A stretch of DNA of 7,724 nt from an uncultured Lachnospiraceae bacterium (lineage in GTDB: Bacteria; Bacillota_A; Clostridia; Lachnospirales; Lachnospiraceae), in NCBI GenBank assembly GCA_900556645.1, contig USPJ01000042.1:1-7724 (forward strand), read 5' to 3'. Made by a program: the position numbers and the translations under genes. Under the pieces are notes generated by a model, which saw only the letters and a list, made by a program, of their open reading frames with translations, had not been told where the DNA came from and did not search any database. This document shows, one piece after another, positions 1 to 6,995 of this stretch (position 1 is the stretch's first letter; every line of letters starts with the position of its first letter).

Positions 1-1104
1 GTATTTCATTTCACGCTCATTCAGCATACAGCCTCCGCAGTGCACGATTAGCTTATACGGAGATAAATCCTCCGGAAATTCGGTGCCGGAAGAGAAGACA
101 AAATCAATGTCTTTTCCGGTGTATTGACGTATCCAGCGAGGGAGTTTCACACTTCCGATGTCATCGCATTGACGATGGTGGGTACAGCCCTCGGAAATCA
201 GGATTTTGTCCCCGTCCTCCAAAGTGTCCAGTGCAGTGACGCCTTCCACTACTGTTGCCAGACTGCCTTTATAACGGGCAAACAAAATGGAAAAGGAAGT
301 TAACATAATGTCAGAAGGCGTATCTGCGGAAACCTTGGCAAATACCTGACTGTCTGTGATAACCAGTTTTGGTTTTTTACCCAGATGTTTCAATGTATCC
401 TTCAATTCGTATTCCTTTACTACGATGGCAGTAGCATCTGCCTCCAGAATATCCCGGATTGTCTGTTGCTGCGGAAGTATCAGCCTTCCCTTGGGTGCGG
501 CCTTGTCGATGGGAACCACCAAAACCACGAAATCGGACGGATGAATCAAGTCACCTACGATTTTCAATTTTGGTTCCTCCGTCTTTGTCAGAATGGCAAT
601 ACATTCTTTCAGCTCTTCGATACCCAGATTGGTTACGGTGCTGACGGTCTGCACCGGAGTGTTCTGTTTTTCCAAATATTCCATATCTTTTGCCAGTGAT
701 GATGCCGGCTCCAAATCGAATTTATTAAAAACTACCACATAAGGTATCTTTTTCTGACGGATACGCTCAATCAGAGCAAAATCCTCCGAAGAAAGTCCCA
801 GCGTCTGGTCCACCACCAGAACCGCTGCATCTACTTTATTTAACACCTGATAGCTTTTTTTGACACGTAAAGCACCCAGCTCCCCTTCGTCATCGATACC
901 GGGTGTGTCAATCACTACCACAGGTCCCAGAGGCAGTAGCTCCATAGCCTTTTGAACCGGGTCGGTGGTAGTTCCTTTTACGTCGGATACCACAGCCAGG
1001 TCTTGGTTGGTAATGGCGTTGAGAACACTGGATTTTCCGGCATTTCTCCGTCCGAAAAATCCGATGTGGACACGCTCGGATGATGGTGTTTGATTCATTT
1101 GCAT
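1..1104 (-). CDS. hydF: [FeFe] hydrogenase H-cluster maturation GTPase HydF (3' end outside window)
   Basis: HydF is the GTPase and iron-sulfur scaffold on which HydE and HydG build the 2Fe precursor of the [FeFe]-hydrogenase active site before transfer to the hydrogenase. The reverse complement reads open for 368 codons to the window edge. The N-terminal GTPase domain shows a P-loop GRRNAGKS (residues 18-25), a Thr-rich switch near 45-47, DTPG (66-69) and NKFD (127-130). A middle dimerisation domain begins near HPSDFVVLVVPIDKAAPKGR (188-207). The C-terminal cluster domain has the family CxH...HCxxC ligands: C307, H309, then H355, C356 and C359. The family is about 400-410 residues, so roughly 30-45 residues lie off the left edge. 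Three in-frame ATGs occur at 1110, 1104 and 1098 (reading leftward); 1104 has the best spacing to the AGGAGG. It is transcribed divergently from apt. hydE and hydG are not in the window. The identification is secure from motif order and C-terminal ligands. Confidence 0.96.
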   Translation of the reverse strand, partial: MQMNQTPSSERVHIGFFGRRNAGKSSVLNAITNQDLAVVSDVKGTTTDPVQKAMELLPLGPVVVIDTPGIDDEGELGALRVKKSYQVLNKVDAAVLVVDQTLGLSSEDFALIERIRQKKIPYVVVFNKFDLEPASSLAKDMEYLEKQNTPVQTVSTVTNLGIEELKECIAILTKTEEPKLKIVGDLIHPSDFVVLVVPIDKAAPKGRLILPQQQTIRDILEADATAIVVKEYELKDTLKHLGKKPKLVITDSQVFAKVSADTPSDIMLTSFSILFARYKGSLATVVEGVTALDTLEDGDKILISEGCTHHRQCDDIGSVKLPRWIRQYTGKDIDFVFSSGTEFPEDLSPYKLIVHCGGCMLNEREMKY

Positions 1105-1112
1105 GGTCATTC

Positions 1113-1118
1113 CCTCCT
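1113..1118 (-). promoter_or_regulatory. hydF ribosome binding site that decides the start
   Basis: On the minus strand the sequence reads AGGAGG at 1118-1113, followed by ATG at 1110, 1104 and 1098, all in one frame. The spacings to the end of AGGAGG are 2, 8 and 14 nt. Only the middle ATG (1104) is at a normal distance, so the protein most likely begins MQMNQ. Confidence 0.8.
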
Positions 1119-1129
1119 GTCTGCTTTTC

Positions 1130-1158
1130 ATTCTAAAATGTTTGGATTTCCTTGTCAA
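1130..1158 (-). promoter_or_regulatory. Predicted vegetative (sigma-A type) promoter of hydF
   Basis: On the minus strand a perfect -35 TTGACA (1158-1153) is followed after exactly 17 nt by TAGAAT (1135-1130), five of six matches to the -10 consensus. The start of transcription would fall near 1123, giving a leader of about 20 nt with the Shine-Dalgarno almost at its 5' end. No regulatory operator was recognised around it. Confidence 0.85.
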
Positions 1159-1181
1159 CAGAGTTAGTGTTGGCAAAAACG

Positions 1182-1212
1182 TTGGAAGGTGAATCTGTTT
1201 ATCATGTATAAT
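1182..1212 (+). promoter_or_regulatory. Predicted promoter of the apt-permease operon
   Basis: A perfect -10 hexamer TATAAT lies at 1207-1212. The best -35 is TTGGAA at 1182-1187, but the 19-nt spacer is longer than ideal, so the -35 is uncertain. A start near 1219 gives a leader of about 85 nt before apt. The leader does not show the conserved core of a purine riboswitch. Confidence 0.5.
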
Positions 1213-1261
1213 TTGCAATTTTTAAGAAAAAATGATAATATTTACCCTGTACGTTAAGAAA

Positions 1262-1276
1262 GCGGCAAAAAGCCGC
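1262..1276 (+). other. Short GC hairpin in the apt leader
   Basis: GCGGC (1262-1266) is followed by a five-A loop and the exact complement GCCGC (1272-1276). It sits 11 nt upstream of the AAGGAG ribosome binding site at 1288-1293. There is no T-run after it, so it is not an intrinsic terminator. It may stabilise the 5' end of the mRNA or be incidental. Confidence 0.4.
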
Positions 1277-1303
1277 GGATAAAGAAGAAGGAGCGGATGA
1301 AAA

Positions 1304-1828
1304 ATGAAAAAGATGGAGGATTATGTAAGAAGTATTCCTGATTTTCCGGAACCGGGTATTATTTTTCGGGATGTAACCAGTGTCCTGCAGGATGCAGACG
1401 GATTACATATGGCGATTGATGAAATGCAAAAGCTGTTAGAAGGTTTAGAGTTTGACGTTTTAGCAGGTGCAGAATCCAGAGGATTTATCTTTGGAATGCC
1501 GATTGCCTATAACCTTCACAAACCATTTATTCTGGTGCGAAAGGAAGGAAAGCTTCCGTGTGAGACAATCAAAGGAAGTTATGAACTGGAATATGGAACA
1601 GCAACCATTGAGATGCATAAGGATGCCATCAAGCCGGGACAGAAAGTAGTCTTGATTGATGATCTGATTGCCACAGGAGGAACCATGGAGGCTGCCGCAA
1701 AACTGGTAGAAGAATTAGGCGGAGAAGTGGTAAAAATCATCTTCCTCATGGAGCTGGAAGGATTAAACGGAAGAGAAAAACTGAAAAAATATGATGTTGG
1801 TTCAGTGATAAAATATGAGGGGAAATAA
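1304..1828 (+). CDS. apt: Adenine phosphoribosyltransferase
   Basis: This cytoplasmic salvage enzyme converts adenine and PRPP to AMP and pyrophosphate. The 174-residue product has the usual length for bacterial APRT. It shows the family N-terminus EDYVRSIPDFPEPGIIFRDV (5-24), the base-pocket segment GAESRGFIFG (55-64), the flexible-loop segment RKEGKLP (79-85) and the PRPP-binding signature VVLIDDLIATGGT (115-127). The ATG at 1304 is preceded by AAGGAG at 1288-1293 (10-nt spacing). An in-frame ATG at 1313 would be too far from it, and an ATG at 1297 is out of frame. The next gene, a purine permease, starts 27 bp after the stop, so uptake and phosphoribosylation of the base are probably co-expressed. 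No motif is missing. Confidence 0.97.
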   Translation: MKKMEDYVRSIPDFPEPGIIFRDVTSVLQDADGLHMAIDEMQKLLEGLEFDVLAGAESRGFIFGMPIAYNLHKPFILVRKEGKLPCETIKGSYELEYGTATIEMHKDAIKPGQKVVLIDDLIATGGTMEAAAKLVEELGGEVVKIIFLMELEGLNGREKLKKYDVGSVIKYEGK

Positions 1829-1855
1829 AAAAATAAGTAATTAGGAGAAATAGAA

Positions 1856-3283
1856 GTGGATAAGTTTTTTGGAATTTCAGAGCGTAATTCTACGGTAAGA
1901 GCAGAGATTATCGGAGGATTGACGACATTTTTTGCGATGGCATACATCGTATTTGTAAACCCGAATCAAGTGGCTGCAGAAGGTGCCAGCGGATGGCTGG
2001 CAGAATTGGGAGCAGATTCCGCGGCATTGGGACAGATTTGGAATGCAGTTTATGTGGCATCTATTTTAGCGGCAATCATCGGAACGCTGTTTATGGCATT
2101 GTATGCTAAGCTGCCTTTTGCATTGGCATGTGGAATGGGCTTAAATGCATTTTTCTGCACCTGTTTTGTAGCAGGAGCATTTTTTGCCGGAGAAGATGTG
2201 CTTACCGGTTATCATTCAGGAATGGTAATTATTTTCATTGCAGGTGTGGTATTTTTGATATTGTCTATGACAGGAGCAAGGCAGTATATTGCAAAATCCA
2301 TGCCGGAGTGTTTGAAAAAATCCATTCCTGCAGGTATCGGATTATTTATCGCATTCATCGGTTTTCAGGATGCAGGCATCATTCAGGCAAACCAGTATAC
2401 CTTAGTGCAGTTTGTGGATATTCACGGCGGAGAGTGGCATGAGATTGCTCCGGCATTGACGGCACTGATTGGTCTTTTGGTGATTGCGATTCTTGGAAAA
2501 TACGGAGTGAAAGCCAATATTATTATCGGTATTGTGATTTCCACCGTGGTTTACTATGTGCTTATGGGACAGGTTCCGAGTCTGGATATGAGCCATATCG
2601 GTCGTTCCTTCCGGGATTTCGGAGAAGTGGGAATCACAGGTCTGTTTCAGGCAGAAGCATGGAAGGCAGCCTTTTCCAGTGCTCATATCGGAAGTGTATT
2701 CAATGCCATTGTATTGATTGTAACCTTCTGTCTGGTGGATATGTTTGATACTATCGGTACACTTTACGGAACTTCTGCACAGGCGGGAATGCTGGATGAG
2801 AACGGAGACCCGATTAATGTCAATAAGGCAATGACCAGTGACTCCATTGCAACAGTAGCAGGAGCTGTTTTAGGAACCTCTACCTGTACCACCTTTGTGG
2901 AGTCTGCCGCCGGAGTGGCAGCAGGAGCCCGTACCGGTCTGGCAAGTGTGGTAACTGCTATATGCTTTGCACTCTGCCTGTTTGTAACACCTTTGGCAAG
3001 CATTATTCCCAGTGCGGCAACAGCACCGGCATTGGTGTATGTAGGTGTTCTGATGTTGAAAAACTTCTCACAGGTGGATATGGATGATTTGCGTTCCGCA
3101 GTGCCGGCATTCTTAACCCTGATTATGATGCCGATGACCTACTCCATTGCCAACGGAATCGGAATCGGAGCCATTGCATATGTCATCATTACATTGTTTA
3201 CCAAAAAGTATACAAAGAAAGACATCATGGTAACCTTGATTGCAGCATTGTTTGCAGCAAAATTTGTGTTAGTAACCATGTAA
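1856..3283 (+). CDS. NCS2-family purine (adenine/guanine/hypoxanthine) permease, AzgA/PbuG-like
   Basis: This is a 475-residue polytopic membrane protein expected to import purine bases by cation symport. Hydrophobic segments occur throughout, roughly at 17-35, 63-84, 88-111, 122-138, 156-174, 197-215, 219-238, 281-296, 330-345, 361-386, 389-402, 416-432, 434-449 and 456-474, in line with the 14-helix fold of the family. Diagnostic stretches of the AzgA/PbuG branch are [14 protein letters not shown] (23-36), GMGLNAFF (93-100), [11 protein letters not shown] (295-305), [20 protein letters not shown] (341-360) and [16 protein letters not shown] (385-400). The start is GTG, chosen because AGGAGA (1843-1848) lies 7 nt upstream and the N-terminus aligns with the family pattern. 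Placement 27 bp after apt points to adenine as at least one substrate; the exact base specificity is inferred, so no symbol is given. Confidence 0.94.
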   Translation: MDKFFGISERNSTVRAEIIGGLTTFFAMAYIVFVNPNQVAAEGASGWLAELGADSAALGQIWNAVYVASILAAIIGTLFMALYAKLPFALACGMGLNAFFCTCFVAGAFFAGEDVLTGYHSGMVIIFIAGVVFLILSMTGARQYIAKSMPECLKKSIPAGIGLFIAFIGFQDAGIIQANQYTLVQFVDIHGGEWHEIAPALTALIGLLVIAILGKYGVKANIIIGIVISTVVYYVLMGQVPSLDMSHIGRSFRDFGEVGITGLFQAEAWKAAFSSAHIGSVFNAIVLIVTFCLVDMFDTIGTLYGTSAQAGMLDENGDPINVNKAMTSDSIATVAGAVLGTSTCTTFVESAAGVAAGARTGLASVVTAICFALCLFVTPLASIIPSAATAPALVYVGVLMLKNFSQVDMDDLRSAVPAFLTLIMMPMTYSIANGIGIGAIAYVIITLFTKKYTKKDIMVTLIAALFAAKFVLVTM

Positions 3284-3299
3284 AAGGAAAGAAAAAAGC

Positions 3300-3345
3300 G
3301 ACATCATTTCCGGGAAGAAAAATACTGGAAATGATGTCTTTTTTT
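3300..3345 (+). terminator. Rho-independent terminator of the apt-permease operon
   Basis: A perfect 12-bp stem, GACATCATTTCC (3300-3311) with GGAAATGATGTC (3327-3338), encloses a 15-nt loop and is followed by seven Ts (3339-3345). It starts 16 nt after the permease stop codon and separates this operon from the chemoreceptor gene. Confidence 0.95.
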
Positions 3346-3366
3346 GTCTGTTCTTGTAGATTATTC

Positions 3367-3395
3367 TTGTATGGCAAAAACAGTTGTAGTATAAT
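3367..3395 (+). promoter_or_regulatory. Predicted promoter of the chemoreceptor gene
   Basis: TATAAT at 3390-3395 is a perfect -10. The 17-nt-spaced -35 position carries TTGTAT (3367-3372), matching only the TTG of the consensus. It lies between the upstream terminator and the start codon, where a promoter is required. I did not find a flagellar sigma-D type (TAAA/CCGATAT) motif. Confidence 0.55.
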
Positions 3396-3447
3396 AATAC
3401 CAAAGTACTATATTAATGTTTTTGGCTTCGGGGCAAAGGAGATTGAC

Positions 3448-5199
3448 ATGGGAAAAGAGAGAAAAGAACAAAAGCAAAAAAGTGCGGGAGGACTTGGAAT
3501 CACAGCCAGATTGATAGCTTTGGCACTTGTGCCGATTGTTGCAATTCTGGTAATTTTAACTGTGATATCCGATAAGAATATTGAGGATAGCACAAAACGT
3601 TCTTTGTATGACGGTATGGAAGGTATGGCAAGCAGTGTAAAAGCAGCGTATGAGATTACCTATCCGGGAGATTATGTATATACGGAACAGATGGGACTTG
3701 TGAAAGCCGGAATCTTGCCGATGCGTCAGAGTAGTGTCTTAATGGATCAGTTTACAGAAAACTCCGATTATGACATTATTATGACCTATGGAGATCAAAT
3801 TGAGTTGACCACAATTTTGGACAAGAATGATGAGAGAATTCTTGGAGAGAAGATTGAGAATGATGAATTAGTCAAGACAGTATATGAGAAAGGTAAAACC
3901 TATAAAAATGACAGTATTAAGATTGCCGGAAAAGAGTATTTCATATATGCAGAGCCTTTGAAGAATTCTGATGGAAGTATTATAGGTATGGTTTGCATTA
4001 CGAACCCGCGAGACAGCATTATGGATTATGTGAACGGTAAGATTAAGGTATCCGTAATTGCGGCACTTATATTATTGCTTATAACATTTACCACAACTAC
4101 AATCGCATCTAAGAGTATTGTAAGAGCTATTAAAATGGCAGAGAAAGCCATTGAAGATTTGGCAGATGGTCATGTAAATCTTAAATTAGACCGGAAACTG
4201 GAAGGAAGAAAAGACGAAATCGGAGACATGGCGAGAGCTTTCCAGAATTTACAGCAGAAGCTGATAACCATTATCGGCAATGTTAAAAATTCATGTGAAG
4301 TGCTTTTGGACTCCGGTGAAAACTTGAGCCAGATGGCAGCACAGAGTAATATGGCAGCAGATGAGATTAGCCGTGCCGTAGAAGATATCTCCAAGGGAGC
4401 GGTATCTCAGGCAGAGGAAATTGAAGGAGCAACGGTGCTGGTAGGCGATATGGGAGATGTAGTTACCAGAATGGTTGACGGTATCGGAACCTTAAATGAT
4501 ACATCAACAGAAATGGGCAAGGCAGGAGATGAATCTGCGAATATTATCAGTCAGTTAACCAGTTCCAATGATAAGACAACAAAAGCCATTGAGCATATCG
4601 GAAGGCAGATTAAGGCAACCAATGATTCTGTACAGGAGATTGGAGAGGCAACCAAGCTGATTACTTCTATTGCAGACCAGACCAGCTTATTGGCATTAAA
4701 TGCCAGCATTGAGGCGGCAAGAGCCGGCGAGGCAGGAAGAGGTTTTGCAGTGGTTGCAGACGAAATCGGAAAGCTTGCAGAGCAGTCCAATGCTTCCGCA
4801 GTTCAGATTCAGGATGTTATCAATAACCTGTTAGAAGAATCTGAGAAGACAGTTCATGTTATGGAGGATGTTAATGTATTAGTGGCAGAGCAGCAGGAAA
4901 AACTGAATGAGACCAGAGACAAATTTACAAGGGTAAGCAAAGGTATCAGTGATTCACAGAATGAAACAGTTACCATTCGAAATGCATCTCAGGGTTATTT
5001 CGATGCCGGAAGTAAAGTGGCAGATGCGATTCAGAACCTGTCCGCAATTTCAGAAGAGAATGCAGCTTCTACACAGCAGACCACAGCATCTATGCAGGAG
5101 TTGAATGCAACCATTAATCTTTTGGCAGAGGCAGCCAAGAGCTTGACAGAGTTATCAGAAAATCTGGAAAAAGAGATGAGCTTCTTCAAATTAGATTAA
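3448..5199 (+). CDS. Methyl-accepting chemotaxis protein with extracellular Cache-like sensor
   Basis: This transmembrane chemoreceptor senses a ligand outside the cell and controls the CheA/CheW array. From the ATG at 3448 it has 583 residues. A basic N-terminus (1-21) is followed by TM1 (about 22-40), an extracellular region of about 160 residues (41-200), TM2 (about 200-220), a HAMP linker (about 221-275) and a long helical signalling domain. The sensor ends with [19 protein letters not shown], typical of a single Cache fold. The hairpin tip is highly conserved: [20 protein letters not shown] (408-427), then [20 protein letters not shown] (428-447). The C-terminus EMSFFKLD has no NWETF-type CheR/CheB docking peptide. 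AAAGGAG (3435-3441) lies 6 nt upstream of 3448. The frame extends upstream to 3331, but that would begin inside the preceding terminator. The ligand cannot be predicted. The gene stands alone between two terminators. Confidence 0.96.
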   Translation: MGKERKEQKQKSAGGLGITARLIALALVPIVAILVILTVISDKNIEDSTKRSLYDGMEGMASSVKAAYEITYPGDYVYTEQMGLVKAGILPMRQSSVLMDQFTENSDYDIIMTYGDQIELTTILDKNDERILGEKIENDELVKTVYEKGKTYKNDSIKIAGKEYFIYAEPLKNSDGSIIGMVCITNPRDSIMDYVNGKIKVSVIAALILLLITFTTTTIASKSIVRAIKMAEKAIEDLADGHVNLKLDRKLEGRKDEIGDMARAFQNLQQKLITIIGNVKNSCEVLLDSGENLSQMAAQSNMAADEISRAVEDISKGAVSQAEEIEGATVLVGDMGDVVTRMVDGIGTLNDTSTEMGKAGDESANIISQLTSSNDKTTKAIEHIGRQIKATNDSVQEIGEATKLITSIADQTSLLALNASIEAARAGEAGRGFAVVADEIGKLAEQSNASAVQIQDVINNLLEESEKTVHVMEDVNVLVAEQQEKLNETRDKFTRVSKGISDSQNETVTIRNASQGYFDAGSKVADAIQNLSAISEENAASTQQTTASMQELNATINLLAEAAKSLTELSENLEKEMSFFKLD

Positions 5200-5219
5200 T
5201 ATGTAACAGAATGAGAGAT

Positions 5220-5255
5220 AATAGAACCGCTATATCTTTGCAGCGGTTCTATTTT
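5220..5255 (+). terminator. Intrinsic terminator after the chemoreceptor gene
   Basis: AATAGAACCGCT (5220-5231) pairs with AGCGGTTCTATT (5242-5253) around a 10-nt loop. The T-tract is short (TTTT at 5252-5255, partly in the stem, then GATTT), so termination may be partial. The stem begins 20 nt after the chemoreceptor stop, and the methyltransferase frame opens directly behind it. Confidence 0.8.
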
Positions 5256-5270
5256 GATTTATGTGAGCAG

Positions 5271-5276
5271 AGAGGA
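5271..5276 (+). promoter_or_regulatory. Ribosome binding site supporting the GTG start of the methyltransferase
   Basis: AGAGGA at 5271-5276 is 7 nt before the in-frame GTG at 5284. The alternative in-frame starts, TTG at 5254 and GTG at 5263, have no Shine-Dalgarno, and their upstream sequence is occupied by the terminator stem. The site therefore favours a start at 5284. Confidence 0.65.
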
Positions 5277-5283
5277 AAATGTC

Positions 5284-6429
5284 GTGGCAGAAGAAATAGC
5301 AAAGGTTTTATCGGAAAATCCATATCAGATAATTTTAAGTAAATCCAAAAATTGTGAGTATCGCAGAGTACAGATTCTGAAAAAAGAAGAGAGTTATCAG
5401 GTAGAACGGTATACGCAAAAACAGGTGTTTCATGAAAACCTTTCCTTTGAAGCGGTTCAAAATTATATAAATCAGGAACTGGGAACCCATTTCTTTCAGT
5501 TGAATGCATGGGGAAATGGAAAGGAATATCAGATACTGGTTTCTAAAAAAGGAAAAATCCATAAGACGGAGAAGGTCTGTTCCAATCCGCCTAAGGAACA
5601 GCAGGCACACAACCGGAAAAAACAGTATCTGATTCCGGAGGGCGAATTGATACCGCCGTTGATGGACATGGGGATATTTACCAAAGAGGGAAAGATTGTC
5701 CGCAGTATGTACGATAAATACCGTCAGATTAATCGGTTTGTGGAGCTGATAGATGATGTCATCCGAAAAGAAGAGGACCGTAAGGAGTGGAACATTATTG
5801 ATTTCGGCTGCGGCAAATCTTACCTGACCTTTATTCTGTATTACTATTTTACGGAAATCAAAGGAAAAACGGTCCATATGACAGGACTGGATTTAAAAGA
5901 GGATGTCATCCGCAAATGTAATCAGGCAGCGGAAAAATACGGCTACGAAAATTTGCATTTTGAATTAGGGGATATCAACGGTTATCAGCCAAAAGAACCC
6001 ATTGATATGGTCATTACTCTCCATGCCTGTGATACAGCAACGGATTTTGCACTTTACAATGCTATCTCATGGGATGCTTCCCTCATCTTTTCTGTGCCAT
6101 GCTGTCAGCATGAACTCAATGCCCAGATGGAGAGTGAACGTTTTTCCATTCTAACCCGTTACGGACTGATACAGGAGCGTACAGCCGCATTGATGACGGA
6201 TGCTATCCGTGGAAATCTCTTGGAAGCATGCGGATACAAAACCGACCTGTTGGAATTTGTAGACCTATCCCACACCCCGAAAAATATTCTGATTCGGGCA
6301 AAAAAGGGAAAGGTAAGAAAAGAGCAGAAAGAAAAAATGCTCAGGGAAGTGGAGGCGTTGATGGAAGAGTACCATCTGAAGCCGACCCTTTACGCCCTTC
6401 TGAAGGATTCTGGTGATTTTTATTCCTAA
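5284..6429 (+). CDS. Class I SAM-dependent methyltransferase, Methyltransf_32-like, substrate unknown
   Basis: The predicted soluble protein has 381 residues from the GTG at 5284 (up to 391 if the TTG at 5254 is used). The N-terminal ~140 residues carry no motif I recognise. The linker SMYDKYRQINRFVELID (141-157) leads into a Rossmann-type domain with SAM motif I IIDFGCGKSYLT (171-182), an acidic motif II GLDLKEDVI (201-209), ELGDING (227-233) and VITLHACDTATDFAL (243-257). A cysteine-rich SVPCCQHELN (270-279) follows; C273, C274 and H276 are conspicuous. This order fits, from memory, the bacterial relatives of the METTL25/RRNAD1-type methyltransferases (PF13679), many of whose targets are uncharacterised; an RNA substrate is possible but only inferred. 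The C-terminal ~45 residues are basic and helical. No convincing promoter lies between the chemoreceptor and this gene, so it may depend on read-through of the weak terminator. Confidence 0.85.
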   Translation: MAEEIAKVLSENPYQIILSKSKNCEYRRVQILKKEESYQVERYTQKQVFHENLSFEAVQNYINQELGTHFFQLNAWGNGKEYQILVSKKGKIHKTEKVCSNPPKEQQAHNRKKQYLIPEGELIPPLMDMGIFTKEGKIVRSMYDKYRQINRFVELIDDVIRKEEDRKEWNIIDFGCGKSYLTFILYYYFTEIKGKTVHMTGLDLKEDVIRKCNQAAEKYGYENLHFELGDINGYQPKEPIDMVITLHACDTATDFALYNAISWDASLIFSVPCCQHELNAQMESERFSILTRYGLIQERTAALMTDAIRGNLLEACGYKTDLLEFVDLSHTPKNILIRAKKGKVRKEQKEKMLREVEALMEEYHLKPTLYALLKDSGDFYS

Positions 6430-6437
6430 ATCATATT

Positions 6438-6929
6438 AAGTGTATGTGTTTTCTTACAGCTTGTTCAAAAGGGAAATTTATAATTTGTTCGAGAGAAATT
6501 TGAGAATTTTAGAACCTATGACGAAAAAGATGTTTTCTGTCTCTTTCATCAGCTGAACTGTTTGTGGAGGATGTCCGTCATCGGTGACATGGTGTTAACT
6601 TTCTAGCGGCATTAAACAGACGTCCTCACAGACACTATAAAACCGCAGTATCAGAAACTCTAAACGTTCTATAATTAAAAATCGGATAGAACGTTTCTCA
6701 AACAGTCTGATACTGCGGTTATGTTTTGTTCGGACGTCTATGTAAATGCCACACGAAAGTTTCCACAACATGTCATACCGATGACGGACATCCCCACAAA
6801 CTGTACAGATGTTGAAAAGACAGGAATTATCGAATCTTTTCGCCATAGGTTCGTAAAAATTCCAGATTTCACGAGCATAATTTTATAAATTTCCCTTTTG
6901 AGGAAGCTGTAAAATAACACATAACACTT
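6438..6929. repeat. 492-nt fold-back element: one giant imperfect inverted repeat filling the intergenic region
   Basis: The two halves of this segment are imperfect reverse complements, so either strand can fold into one long hairpin. Uninterrupted paired blocks, outside to inside, are 6443-6450/6916-6923 (8 bp), 6454-6462/6904-6912 (9), 6465-6483/6883-6901 (19), 6512-6520/6844-6852 (9), 6570-6585/6777-6792 (16), 6597-6603/6755-6761 (7), 6618-6625/6732-6739 (8), 6641-6655/6706-6720 (15) and 6662-6672/6686-6696 (11). The loop is 6673-6685. Mismatches, wobbles and small internal loops separate the blocks. The left end is 8 nt after the methyltransferase stop and the right end is about 14 nt before the spoVAD promoter. 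TTA flanks both ends (6436-6438, 6930-6932) and could be a target duplication, but three AT bases are weak evidence. No transposase or convincing ORF is inside. It may be a MITE/fold-back element or a long structured RNA; I cannot name a family. Confidence 0.9.
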
Positions 6930-6942
6930 TTATGTAATTAGA

Positions 6943-6972
6943 GAATAAAAATCATCAGAACCTCTCATACTA
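6943..6972 (+). promoter_or_regulatory. Predicted sigma-G (forespore) promoter of spoVAD
   Basis: GAATA (6943-6947) and CATACTA (6966-6972), separated by 18 nt, match the Bacillus subtilis sigma-G consensus (-35 GHATR, -10 CATnnTA, spacer 17-18) at every defined position. The spoVA operon is known to be sigma-G dependent. A start 6-8 nt downstream would be at about 6978-6980, in the loop of the hairpin at 6959-6991, giving a leader of about 17 nt. The match is by eye and the consensus is short and AT-rich. Confidence 0.7.
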
Positions 6973-6995
6973 AGAAAAAGTATGGGAGGTTTTTT
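6959..6995 (+). terminator. Terminator-like hairpin whose 3' arm is the spoVAD ribosome binding site
   Basis: AACCTCTCATAC (6959-6970) pairs with GTATGGGAGGTT (6980-6991), with one T-G wobble and a 9-nt A-rich loop, and Ts run to 6995. It has the form of an intrinsic terminator for transcription arriving from the methyltransferase and fold-back element. The 3' arm contains GGGAGG (984-989 of the 6000s, i.e. 6984-6989), 6 nt before the spoVAD ATG at 6996, so the same hairpin would hide the Shine-Dalgarno in any read-through RNA. Messages starting at the predicted sigma-G promoter would lack most of the 5' arm. Confidence 0.8.

Noticed and set aside
1150..1175. A Rex-type redox operator (TTGT...ACAA) in the hydF promoter
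   Set aside because: One half-site TTGTCAA can be read, but the second half does not match its inverted partner; the bases are explained by the -35 TTGACA.
1213..1303. Purine riboswitch upstream of apt
   Set aside because: The conserved three-way-junction sequences of the purine aptamer are not present, and the only stem seen is the short GC hairpin.
1579..1947. A 122-codon minus-strand open frame across the apt-permease junction
   Set aside because: It is antisense to two well-identified genes, is low-complexity in Ser/Phe and has no family resemblance.
3331..3447. Longer N-terminus for the chemoreceptor starting at ATG 3331
   Set aside because: That ATG lies in the 3' arm of the preceding terminator and upstream of the predicted promoter. 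The ATG at 3448 has a good Shine-Dalgarno and gives a normal basic N-terminus before TM1.
5191..5222. Possible promoter for the methyltransferase (TTAGAT and GATAAT)
   Set aside because: The spacer is about 20 nt, the -35 is poor and the -10 lies in the terminator stem, so support is too weak.
5335..5877. A 180-codon open frame on the minus strand opposite the methyltransferase
   Set aside because: It is fully antisense to a coding frame with clear SAM motifs and has no recognisable domain, so it is a shadow frame.
6595..6846. An 83-codon open frame on the minus strand (starting MAKRF) inside the fold-back element
   Set aside because: It spans both arms and the loop of the palindrome, has no Shine-Dalgarno before its ATG and resembles no family I know. 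An open frame of this length is expected by chance here.
6438..6929. Retron msr-msd, CRISPR array or known large RNA (OLE, GOLLD, ROOL)
   Set aside because: There is no reverse transcriptase nearby and no regularly spaced direct repeats, and the fold is one rod-like hairpin rather than a branched structure.
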